Part shown: in pieces, positions 1 through 4,623 of the stretch | Position numbering within the stretch: the stretch's first letter is position 1 | Layout: each line of letters opens with the position of its first letter | From: Bacteroidota bacterium | GTDB taxonomy: Bacteria > Bacteroidota > Bacteroidia > Bacteroidales > UBA10428 | Assembly: GCA_017860375.1 (NCBI GenBank) | Contig: JAGDMB010000291.1 | Coordinates: 1 to 6,269 of the forward strand | Length of the DNA: 6,269 nt | Direction: 5' to 3' | Notes under the pieces: model-generated | Database searches by the model: none | What the model saw: only the letters and a program-made list of their open reading frames with translations | Told to the model about the DNA's origin: nothing | Program-made: the position numbers and the translations under genes

Positions 1-98
1 ATGTGGTTTTTGAAGGTACACCCGAGGATCTGGTCTCGTGCGAGCAGTCCTATACGGGTCGTTATTTGAAGAGTAAACTGGGAGGGAAGAAGGTATAA
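1..98 (+). CDS. uvrA: UvrA C-terminal end (partial)
   Basis: This is the 3' end of excinuclease ABC subunit A, the ATP-dependent damage-recognition subunit of nucleotide excision repair. The first full codon is at 3 and the stop is TAA at 96-98, giving 31 residues that begin VVFEGTPEDL and contain SYTGRYLK. The pattern of a short strand, then GTPE, then S(Y/H)T.R(Y/F)LK matches the extreme C-terminus of UvrA proteins (E. coli ends with a similar GTPETV...SHTARFLK). The ATPase and zinc-finger parts lie outside the window, so their integrity cannot be judged. The gene converges on the leftward lipoprotein gene, with 46 bases between the two stop codons. The identification rests on a short tail but a characteristic one. 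Confidence 0.85.
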   Translation, partial: VVFEGTPEDLVSCEQSYTGRYLKSKLGGKKV

Positions 99-99
99 T

Positions 100-138
100 A
101 TCGGTATTCAGTATTCGGTATTCAAACCGCTTACCGAT
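100..138. repeat. Tandem GTATTC heptamers inside an inverted repeat
   Basis: Three copies of a GTATTC(A/G) heptamer run head to tail with an exact 7-base period at 104-124. They sit inside a 7-bp inverted repeat, ATCGGTA at 100-106 and TACCGAT at 132-138. The element fills the gap between two convergent stop codons. The inverted repeat might act as a weak bidirectional terminator, but the loop is 25 bases and neither strand has a T tract, so this is uncertain. A related AGTATTCAG occurs again at 3469-3477. Confidence 0.5.
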
Positions 139-144
139 CACCTC

Positions 145-924
145 TTACTTCTTGTAAACAGAGCCAAATACCTTGTTGATCAGGTCAACGGCCCATTTAT
201 ACGGATCGCGGCGAATTTCCTTTTCTTCCTGCTGAACTTTCAGAAACAGGCCGTCAAGGGCTTTTTCAGTGCAGAACTCCCCGATGTCCGTGTTCACTGA
301 TTTGGCATTCGGATCCACCAGCCTGATGACCGGCAATGCCTGGTTATAGGCATTGGTGAGCTTTGTCCAGGCCGTATTGGCTGAAAAACCCAGTCCCAGG
401 TCGCGGTCCAGCGCCTTGTCAATTTTCGGAGCATACAGCGATACCAGATCCTTATACGTTTGTTTTTTCAGGTATTTCGTGGCAGCGGTTGAATCGAAGG
501 CAGAACTGCTGGAAGATGAGGAAGATTTGCCATTCAGGATGGCCCAACCGTCGGCGATGGTCATATTCCGGATGGCATTCTTGAATATCGGGGCAGCTTC
601 TTTGGCGGCGGATTCAGCTGACCGGTTGACGGATTTTACGAGGTCCTCCACCATTTTGGAGCCACCGGGGACTTTGTTGATGTATTTTACAATAGTATTG
701 GCTTCCGGAGGCAGGCCTATTTTTATGAGTTTGTCCTTATAGTACCCGTTCACGACAGAGGTAATGGATACGGCTGAATCGGTGCCGATTTCCAGGGCCT
801 TTTTAAGACCGCTTACCACTTCTTCCGTTGTAAGTGAAGGACTGGAAACTATTTTTAAAAGTTCTTCACAACCCGTGGTAAGGAGGATTGTCAGCAGGAT
901 GATCAGGACAGGAATCTTTTTCAT
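145..924 (-). CDS. DUF4197-type putative lipoprotein
   Basis: This 259-residue protein has unknown biochemical function. It begins with a lipoprotein-like signal peptide: MKK, a hydrophobic stretch, then LLTTGC with Cys19 as the likely lipidated residue. The -3 position is Thr rather than Leu, so the lipobox is slightly atypical. The mature part matches the DUF4197 pattern as I know it: a GLKKALEIGTDSAV start, an LP segment, an alpha-helical NRSAESAAKEAAPIF / AIRNMTIADGWAILNG core, and the diagnostic KALDGLF...EEKEIRRDP..W..DL..KVFG end. A run of eight serines follows the ILNG segment, where relatives usually have a short loop. An in-frame TTG extension to 1023 is possible, but it would overlap the neighbouring gene and cross its terminator, so the ATG at 924 is preferred. 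No clear promoter lies just upstream. It was probably annotated elsewhere as a periplasm-facing membrane-anchored protein, but that is inference. Confidence 0.85.
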   Translation of the reverse strand: MKKIPVLIILLTILLTTGCEELLKIVSSPSLTTEEVVSGLKKALEIGTDSAVSITSVVNGYYKDKLIKIGLPPEANTIVKYINKVPGGSKMVEDLVKSVNRSAESAAKEAAPIFKNAIRNMTIADGWAILNGKSSSSSSSSAFDSTAATKYLKKQTYKDLVSLYAPKIDKALDRDLGLGFSANTAWTKLTNAYNQALPVIRLVDPNAKSVNTDIGEFCTEKALDGLFLKVQQEEKEIRRDPYKWAVDLINKVFGSVYKK

Positions 925-950
925 ACAATAGAATATTTTTCCGTTAAAAA

Positions 951-981
951 GAAAAAAGCCCCGTGCATTGTCACGGGGCTT
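951..981 (-). terminator. Intrinsic terminator of the upstream secreted-protein gene
   Basis: Read leftward, this is a perfect 10-bp stem AAGCCCCGTG / CACGGGGCTT with a 6-base loop, followed by a TTTT-C-TTTTT tract. It lies 23 bases past the stop codon of the 1004-1444 gene and only 27 bases before the ATG of the DUF4197 gene. It should end the transcript that carries the two upstream genes. I see no good TAnnTTTG promoter between it and the next gene, so partial read-through may feed that gene. Confidence 0.88.
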
Positions 982-1003
982 GGGAACTTCATTATGGAAT
1001 GCA

Positions 1004-1444
1004 CTATTTGTCTTTGAAACCAAACATAATGGCCACGCAGCTGCTGAGCGGATATTCAGCCTGCTTGTTGCTCACGGGAACCTTAAGGACGATTCTCAGC
1101 TGCTGGCTTGACTCCGGCTGAAAATCCCAGGTCATGGCCAGGTCATGGTTACGGTTATCGTATAATACATTTTTATACGCATCGATTACCTGGAATTCAA
1201 TCTTCGACAGCGGCTCGGCTCCGCATACAGCCAGGCGGTAATGCATACCGGAGTAAAAGGTTTTGTACAAATCGGCTTCCTCGCCTTCTGTGAGGATGTC
1301 AGCGTTATAATTGCCGTCATGTATATAAGGAGTGAGTTCCTGCTTGCAGATCTTCTTTGCAAACCCTTTGCATTGGGCATGTATGTCGGGATTAAATCCA
1401 AACAGCGCCGCTATGAATAAAAGTGCAGGTACGGTTCTTTTCAT
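1004..1444 (-). CDS. Small secreted four-cysteine protein, function unknown
   Basis: This 146-residue protein has a standard signal peptide: MKR, a hydrophobic core over residues 5-17, and a likely cut after IHA at residue 23. The mature chain of about 123 residues holds four cysteines, at 25, 33, 74 and 136, enough for two disulfides. The middle (YRLAVCGAEPLSKIEFQV), the MTWDF segment near 104-108 and the C-terminal SSCVAIMFGFK resemble a small beta-rich exported family that I associate with Bacteroidota, but I know no function or name for it. The ATG at 1444 is well placed, 12 bases after the stop codon of the upstream lipoprotein gene. The two genes are therefore probably co-transcribed, with transcription ending at the hairpin at 951-981. 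No enzyme motif is visible. Confidence 0.78.
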   Translation of the reverse strand: MKRTVPALLFIAALFGFNPDIHAQCKGFAKKICKQELTPYIHDGNYNADILTEGEEADLYKTFYSGMHYRLAVCGAEPLSKIEFQVIDAYKNVLYDNRNHDLAMTWDFQPESSQQLRIVLKVPVSNKQAEYPLSSCVAIMFGFKDK

Positions 1445-1456
1445 GGTATGTAAATT

Positions 1457-2188
1457 TTAGAGTATAAAATTGGAACGCAAAGAATTCACAGCATCACGCA
1501 ACCCGGTGAATGCCTCCGGAGTGACCGTTATTTTGGTCTGCGATTTCAGCGTGCTCACATTGGTAGTATTATCCGCTTCCACTTTCACTGCAGATGTCTG
1601 AACGATGATGCCGTTATAGGCATTCCTGAGCCCCTGAAGGTCATTGATCAGACTGACAATGTCGAGGTTTTCCTCGCCTTTTTCATTCACCCTGTTATCC
1701 TCCAGCATCCGGTCAACAATCGAGAAAGACAGCTTCTGTTCAGCGATCCTGTCCACCAGCTTATTTCCCTCTATCGGTTTTTCTCCCACCAGCTGGGTTG
1801 CAAGATACAGTCCCTCGATCCATCCTCCCACGAGCACAATCGCTGCAACGGCTTGTCTTTCATTTTCTTTCAGATAGGAACTGGAGTTCAGGAAGGTTTC
1901 GGAAATGATGTCCATCACCACGTCCCTGTTGTTCAGATTATCTTCCAGCCTGATCATGGTTTCCTCATCAATGGCATCCCTTATATCCATTCCTTCGGCC
2001 AGTTTTCGCGTGGCTTCCATATAACTCAGAGAGGTTTGTGTCTGATCGAATAAACTGCAGAAACTCAGGTCCGTTGTGTAAATACCCAGGTTCAGCGCCA
2101 TGCTCTTATTGGTCGTGTATTTGTCCACATTTTTCAGGGGATTTAACAACTGTTCGTTGTATTCTGCACCGGCTGATTTAATAAGCAT
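1457..2188 (-). CDS. Conserved Bacteroidota lipoprotein body, 5' end frameshifted
   Basis: The 243 codons from the first in-frame ATG (2188) encode a helical, export-type protein of unknown function. It has a conserved-looking start (MLIKSAGAEYNEQLLNP..NVDKYTTNKSMALNLGIYTTDLSF), a VLVGGWIEGLYLATQL segment, and an asparagine-rich helical C-terminal region. Coding sense clearly continues upstream of this ATG: the same frame reads through LDAFISGEDIF..IDKAKKIFYSLPSPLETA before an in-frame stop at 2309-2311. No ATG, GTG or TTG occurs in that upstream stretch. A signal-peptide start sits in a different frame at 2278-2397, so the natural protein was probably about 313 residues and anchored by lipid. 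As it stands, the gene is either a recent pseudogene or carries a one-base sequence error. It precedes the secreted-protein gene by 12 bases. Confidence 0.72.
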   Translation of the reverse strand: MLIKSAGAEYNEQLLNPLKNVDKYTTNKSMALNLGIYTTDLSFCSLFDQTQTSLSYMEATRKLAEGMDIRDAIDEETMIRLEDNLNNRDVVMDIISETFLNSSSYLKENERQAVAAIVLVGGWIEGLYLATQLVGEKPIEGNKLVDRIAEQKLSFSIVDRMLEDNRVNEKGEENLDIVSLINDLQGLRNAYNGIIVQTSAVKVEADNTTNVSTLKSQTKITVTPEAFTGLRDAVNSLRSNFIL

Positions 2189-2277
2189 GGCCGTTTCAAG
2201 CGGGGAGGGCAGGGAGTAAAAGATCTTCTTTGCCTTATCGATGTCATCGAATATGTCCTCACCTGAAATGAAGGCGT

Positions 2278-2397
2278 CTAAATAACTTCCTTGCCTTTGT
2301 CTTTGCTTTTATCGGATTTGCATGCAGGAAATGCAGCGATCAGAATAAACAGCAAAAAGGCATGGAAGGCCCTGTTGGTTAGATGATTTAAATGCAT
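2278..2397 (-). pseudogene. Out-of-frame lipoprotein signal-peptide start of the 1457 gene
   Basis: ATG at 2397 opens 39 codons that form a textbook lipoprotein leader: MHLNHLTNRAFHA, a hydrophobic FLLFILIAAFPA stretch, then Cys26 and a lysine-rich tether (KSDKSKDKGKEVI), ending at TAG (2278-2280). The frame of the 1457-2188 gene overlaps it on the same strand and becomes protein-like just where this one stops. Adding one T to the TTT of the terminal ATTTAG would give ...KGKEVI-LDAFISGEDIF... and join both parts into one 313-codon gene. A missing base in the nearby A runs would also restore the frame, so the exact site is not fixed. Confidence 0.7.
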
Positions 2398-2421
2398 GGG
2401 TACCATTTTTTATGTATTTGT

Positions 2422-2452
2422 CAAAACTGCTCATGAATTAACCTGTAGTAAA
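2422..2452 (-). promoter_or_regulatory. Possible promoter of the leftward lipoprotein gene pair
   Basis: Leftward, TTTA at 2452-2449 is followed after exactly 19 bases by CAGTTTTG at 2429-2422. This resembles the Bacteroidota TTTG-N19-TAnnTTTG promoter with one mismatch in each box. Transcription would start near 2415, about 18 bases before the lipoprotein ATG. The rest of the 182-base gap 2398-2579 is AT-rich, and I see neither a gene nor a convincing terminator for nth in it. Confidence 0.35.
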
Positions 2453-2579
2453 AATAGTATATTTTTTCTTATTTAAAAACATTTCGTTACATGGATCGGC
2501 TGAAACCCAAAGGTAAAGCTTTCAGAAAGGTTATTCTACAATAATTGATTTCAGATATTAACAATCGGCTTTTTCCTGT

Positions 2580-3221
2580 TCAAATATTTTTTCCCGGAAA
2601 TGGGCACAGGTCAACCAGCGGGCACAAGCCGCATTTTGGCTTTCGTGCGGTGCATATGTATCGGCCGTGCAGAATAAGCCAATGGTGTGCGGTTGGAATG
2701 AGTTTCTCCGGAATATGCTTTACCAGCTGCTTTTCCGCTGCCAGCGGTGTTTTGGCGTTACGGGTCAGACCCAGTCTGGCGGAGACCCTGAAAACATGGG
2801 TATCTACGGCGAGGGCAGGCTGGTTAAAGACCACCGCGGCAATAACGTTGGCTGTTTTCCGACCGACTCCCGGCAGTTTCATGAGGTTTTCGACCGTTGA
2901 AGGTACCACTCCCCCGAAGGAATTGACCAGTGTCTGCGCCATACCCACCAGGTGTTTCGATTTGTTATTCGGATAGGAACAGCTTTTAATGAATTCAAAA
3001 ACCTGCGCAGGAGTTGCCGATGCCATTTCGTTTACCGTTGGAAAACGTTTCAGCAGGGCGGGCGTTATCAGGTTAACCCTTTTATCGGTGCACTGGGCGG
3101 ATAAAATAACGGCAACAAGCAGTTCGTAAGGTGAGCGGTAAACAAGTTCGGTCTCTGCCACCGGCATTGCCTGTTGAAAACGTTCCAGAATACGGGCGAA
3201 ATGGTCTTTGCGATGCACCAT
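2580..3221 (-). CDS. nth: Endonuclease III (base-excision repair DNA glycosylase/AP lyase)
   Basis: Nth removes oxidised pyrimidines from DNA and nicks the abasic site by beta-elimination. All hallmark elements are present; numbering is from the ATG at 3221, giving 213 residues, close to E. coli's 211. The substrate-pocket segment VILSAQCTDKRVN is at about 38-50. The helix-hairpin-helix LPGVGRKTANVI is at 116-127, with catalytic Lys122. The catalytic Asp140 lies in AVDTHVFR. The 4Fe-4S loop C-x6-C-x2-C-x5-C uses Cys190, 197, 200 and 206. An upstream TTG (3224) is adjacent in frame, but ATG is the natural start. There is no Shine-Dalgarno site; the short leader consists of an ATCAAATCAACAAAT-type repeat. 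The gene is transcribed away from the aromatic operon from an overlapping promoter. It looks intact. Confidence 0.96.
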   Translation of the reverse strand: MVHRKDHFARILERFQQAMPVAETELVYRSPYELLVAVILSAQCTDKRVNLITPALLKRFPTVNEMASATPAQVFEFIKSCSYPNNKSKHLVGMAQTLVNSFGGVVPSTVENLMKLPGVGRKTANVIAAVVFNQPALAVDTHVFRVSARLGLTRNAKTPLAAEKQLVKHIPEKLIPTAHHWLILHGRYICTARKPKCGLCPLVDLCPFPGKNI

Positions 3222-3255
3222 CAAATCAACAAATTATCAAATCAACAAATCAACA
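3220..3255. repeat. ATCAAATCAACAAAT direct repeat at the nth start
   Basis: Two exact 15-base copies of ATCAAATCAACAAAT lie at 3220-3234 and 3236-3250, one base apart, followed by a further partial CAACA unit. The first copy overlaps the nth start codon by two bases, so the repeat makes up essentially the whole predicted nth 5' untranslated leader, which reads TTGATTTG-rich on the coding strand. Similar ATCAACAA-type low-complexity repeats are familiar from Bacteroidota intergenic DNA. Confidence 0.7.
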
Positions 3256-3262
3256 GATACTT

Positions 3263-3290
3263 CAAAGATACACCATTTTGAATTTTCAAA
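3263..3290 (-). promoter_or_regulatory. Predicted nth promoter
   Basis: Leftward, TATCTTTG at 3270-3263 is an exact match to the Bacteroidota -7 box TAnnTTTG. A TTTG at 3290-3287 provides a -33 box, though the 16-base spacer is short of the usual 19. Transcription would start roughly 35 bases before the nth ATG. The box overlaps the rightward promoter of the aromatic operon. Confidence 0.55.
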
Positions 3291-3307
3291 AACTTTCTTT
3301 ATGTTTG
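3277..3307 (+). promoter_or_regulatory. Promoter of the aromatic amino acid operon
   Basis: TTTG at 3277-3280 and TATGTTTG at 3300-3307 are separated by exactly 19 bases. This is a perfect match to the Bacteroidota housekeeping promoter TTTG-N19-TAnnTTTG. The start of transcription should fall near 3312-3315, about ten bases before the leader-peptide ATG, so the leader is translated almost from the 5' end. The -33 box is half of a palindrome, TTTTGAA-TT-TTCAAAA (3276-3291), whose other half supplies the -33 box of nth. Confidence 0.75.
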
Positions 3308-3324
3308 CATAATATTAAATCGAC

Positions 3325-3387
3325 ATGAATATTTATACAAATAAGGCTTTTTATTTCCGGTATTTCTTTTATTTCTGGGAAACCTGA
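3325..3387 (+). CDS. Aromatic-rich attenuator leader peptide (Phe/Tyr/Trp)
   Basis: A 20-codon reading frame just downstream of the promoter ends at TGA (3385-3387). Ten of the 20 residues are aromatic: five Phe, four Tyr and one Trp, nearly all in AFYFRYFFYFW at residues 8-18. Such density at this position, before a terminator and the pheA gene, is the signature of a leader peptide whose translation senses charged aromatic tRNAs. E. coli pheL is the classic Phe-only counterpart. There is no Shine-Dalgarno site, as is common in this phylum. The peptide itself is presumably not functional. It differs from pheL in mixing Phe and Tyr codons about equally and ending in Trp, which suits an operon that also makes the common precursor. 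The role is inferred from layout and sequence; no homologous leaders were compared. Confidence 0.86.
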   Translation: MNIYTNKAFYFRYFFYFWET

Positions 3388-3388
3388 T

Positions 3389-3434
3389 GGGGCTTTGTTT
3401 GTATAATGATCAAGGTATTATATAAAAGAGTCCC
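3389..3434 (+). promoter_or_regulatory. Antiterminator hairpin of the aromatic attenuator
   Basis: The RNA from 3389-3407 (starting GGGGCUUU) pairs with 3417-3434 (ending GAGUCCC) in 18 base pairs. Three are G-U wobbles, there is one bulged G (3397), and the loop is nine bases (3408-3416). The hairpin begins one base after the leader stop codon. Its 3' arm consumes 3424-3434, the whole 5' arm of the terminator, so the two structures exclude each other. The 5' segment GGGGCUUU imitates the terminator's own 3' arm GGGGCUCU. A ribosome stalled on the aromatic codons should leave this segment free; one at the stop codon should cover it. Confidence 0.82.
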
Positions 3435-3458
3435 GGTGAAAAGGGGCTCTTTTTTTTT
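3424..3458 (+). terminator. Attenuator terminator before pheA
   Basis: AAAAGAGTCCC (3424-3434) pairs with GGGGCTCTTTT (3443-3453) in an 11-bp stem with one G-U pair and loop GGTGAAAA. An uninterrupted run of nine T residues covers 3450-3458. This is a strong intrinsic terminator located 200 bases upstream of pheA, between the promoter and the first enzyme gene, so it must be bypassed for the operon to be expressed. Confidence 0.88.
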
Positions 3459-3468
3459 AATGAGGCAC

Positions 3469-3627
3469 AGTATTCAGAAGCCTGCTGGCGAACTGAATAC
3501 GGGTTGCCGAACTGAGCGAAGCGGTTTCACGAGCCCCGCGAGTAATTATTCCGATAGCGAAACTTGTCCCGCACCGAAGGTCGGGAGCGTATCGGGATAG
3601 GGTCATTTCACCGCTGCTGGCAGTGAA
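3469..3627 (+). repeat. GC-rich multi-hairpin element in the pheA leader
   Basis: The stretch between terminator and pheA has no convincing gene and differs sharply in composition from the AT-rich leader before it. It contains successive hairpins. The first pairs GTATTCAG (3470-3477) with CTGAATAC (3493-3500), with GCC/GGC paired inside. A small one with a GAA loop lies at 3510-3526. A long arm pairs TTCCGATAGCG (3549-3559) with CGTATCGGGA (3588-3597) and encloses TCCCG-C-ACC / GGT-CGGGA around a GAA loop (3567-3586). A final one pairs TTCAC (3607-3611) with GTGAA (3623-3627). It may be a dispersed intergenic repeat inserted here, or a structured part of the mRNA leader; the sequence alone does not decide. 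Confidence 0.5.
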
Positions 3628-3658
3628 GGATTTTATAACATCTAACGGATGAAAGCGT

Positions 3659-4519
3659 ATGAACAAAGCAAAGGCAAAACCAAAGCGAATTGCAATCCAG
3701 GGTGGATACGGTGCGTTTCATGAAATTGCGGCACTCAATTATTTTGAAAACGAGGAAATTGAGATCATACCTCGCACTACCTTCAAAGACCTTTTTCATG
3801 CCTTAAAGCATGGCCAGGTGGATTACGGGATCACGGCCATTGAAAATTCCATTGCGGGAAGCATCCTGCCCAATTACTCCCTCCTGCTGGAATCGAACCT
3901 GCGCATTATCGGGGAGATTTACCTGCGGATAAAACAAAACCTCGTCGCACTGCCGGGTCAGCGCATGGAGGATATCCGCGAAGTGCACTCCCATCCAATG
4001 GCAATTTTGCAGTGCATGCGCTTTTTTGATGATCATCCGGAAATCGTGCTGGTGGACAGTGTGGATACCGCCCTTTGTGCCATGGAAATTTCGGAAAAAA
4101 AGATCACCGGAAGGGCGTCCATATCCAGTAAAAAGGCAGCCGAACAGTATCACCTGGATATTGTGGCGGAGGGCATTGAAACACACAAGATGAACTATAC
4201 GCGGTTCCTCATATTGAAGGGAAAAAACGGGCAGCATCCGGAAGTATTGGTTCCCAACAAGTCTTCCATTACGTTTGCCCTGGCGCATAAAATAGGCTGC
4301 CTTTCGAAAGTGCTTTCCATCTTGTCGTTTTACAATATCAACCTGGCTAAGATACAATCCATGCCTATTGTGGGTGAAGAATGGGAGTACCAGTTCTTTC
4401 TGGACCTTGAAATTGATGATTATCCCCTTTACGCGCAGGCGCTTGAAGCCATTAAACCCTTTACAAGTCATCTGCTGGTATTCGGAGAATATTTAAAAGG
4501 GAGATCCGTATTGGAATAA
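3659..4519 (+). CDS. pheA: Prephenate dehydratase with C-terminal ACT domain
   Basis: PheA converts prephenate to phenylpyruvate, the committed step to phenylalanine. The 286-residue protein is the monofunctional form, without a fused chorismate mutase. The catalytic domain shows GYGAFHE at 16-22, the IENSIAG motif at 61-67, SHPMAILQC at 111-119, and the catalytic TRF triplet at 181-183 in NYTRFLIL. An ACT regulatory domain follows from about 203 to 280. Its two effector-binding motifs are altered compared with the E. coli P-protein: GAL is GCL (213-215) and ESRP is QSMP (233-236). Feedback by phenylalanine is therefore plausible but not certain. It is the first enzyme gene behind the attenuator and is followed 104 bases later by DAHP synthase-chorismate mutase, which supplies its substrate. 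The start has no clear Shine-Dalgarno site. Confidence 0.95.
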   Translation: MNKAKAKPKRIAIQGGYGAFHEIAALNYFENEEIEIIPRTTFKDLFHALKHGQVDYGITAIENSIAGSILPNYSLLLESNLRIIGEIYLRIKQNLVALPGQRMEDIREVHSHPMAILQCMRFFDDHPEIVLVDSVDTALCAMEISEKKITGRASISSKKAAEQYHLDIVAEGIETHKMNYTRFLILKGKNGQHPEVLVPNKSSITFALAHKIGCLSKVLSILSFYNINLAKIQSMPIVGEEWEYQFFLDLEIDDYPLYAQALEAIKPFTSHLLVFGEYLKGRSVLE

Positions 4520-4523
4520 TTCC

Positions 4524-4616
4524 ATGAAACAAACCTTAAAAACCCACACAAAAAGCCTCAACATGGATGAGGATAAGACAGAATGCAGGCTTTTGAATAG
4601 CATAACGATTAAATAA
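4524..4616 (+). other. pheA-aroF spacer: possible 30-codon ORF and alternative hairpins
   Basis: An open frame of 30 codons begins four bases after the pheA stop (MKQTLKTHTKSLN...) and ends eight bases before the next gene. It has no aromatic residues, so it is not a second leader peptide, and I see no reason to call it a gene. The same stretch holds an 8-bp inverted repeat AAAAGCCT (4551-4558) / AGGCTTTT (4587-4594). A competing 5-bp hairpin CCTCA (4556-4560) / TGAGG (4568-4572) shares its CCT. The longer stem ends in only four T residues, so termination would be weak at best. Confidence 0.35.
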
Positions 4617-4623
4617 TGTAAAG

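Noticed and set aside
925..1023. N-terminal extension of the DUF4197 gene from a TTG at 1023
   Set aside because: It would overlap the neighbouring gene, translate through its terminator hairpin, and place the lipoprotein signal peptide 33 residues inside the protein.
2290..2320. Programmed -1 frameshifting in the lipoprotein gene
   Set aside because: No in-frame X-XXY-YYZ heptamer or obvious downstream pseudoknot is visible; a single-base indel explains the split more simply.
2545..2976. 143-codon rightward open frame opposite nth
   Set aside because: It is antisense to the iron-sulfur and helix-hairpin-helix coding parts of nth; the real coding strand is unambiguous.
3443..3537. GAGCCCC (3531-3537) is complementary to the terminator 3' arm GGGGCTC (3443-3449)
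   Set aside because: It is transcribed only after the termination decision is made, so it cannot act as an antiterminator in cis; a 7-base match is also likely by chance.
3406..3600. 64-codon rightward open frame starting inside the antiterminator loop
   Set aside because: It crosses both attenuator hairpins and the GC-rich hairpin element, resembles no known protein, and its composition simply follows those structures.
3803..4471. 222-codon leftward open frame opposite pheA
   Set aside because: It is the antisense shadow of a well-recognised prephenate dehydratase gene and shows no domain of its own.
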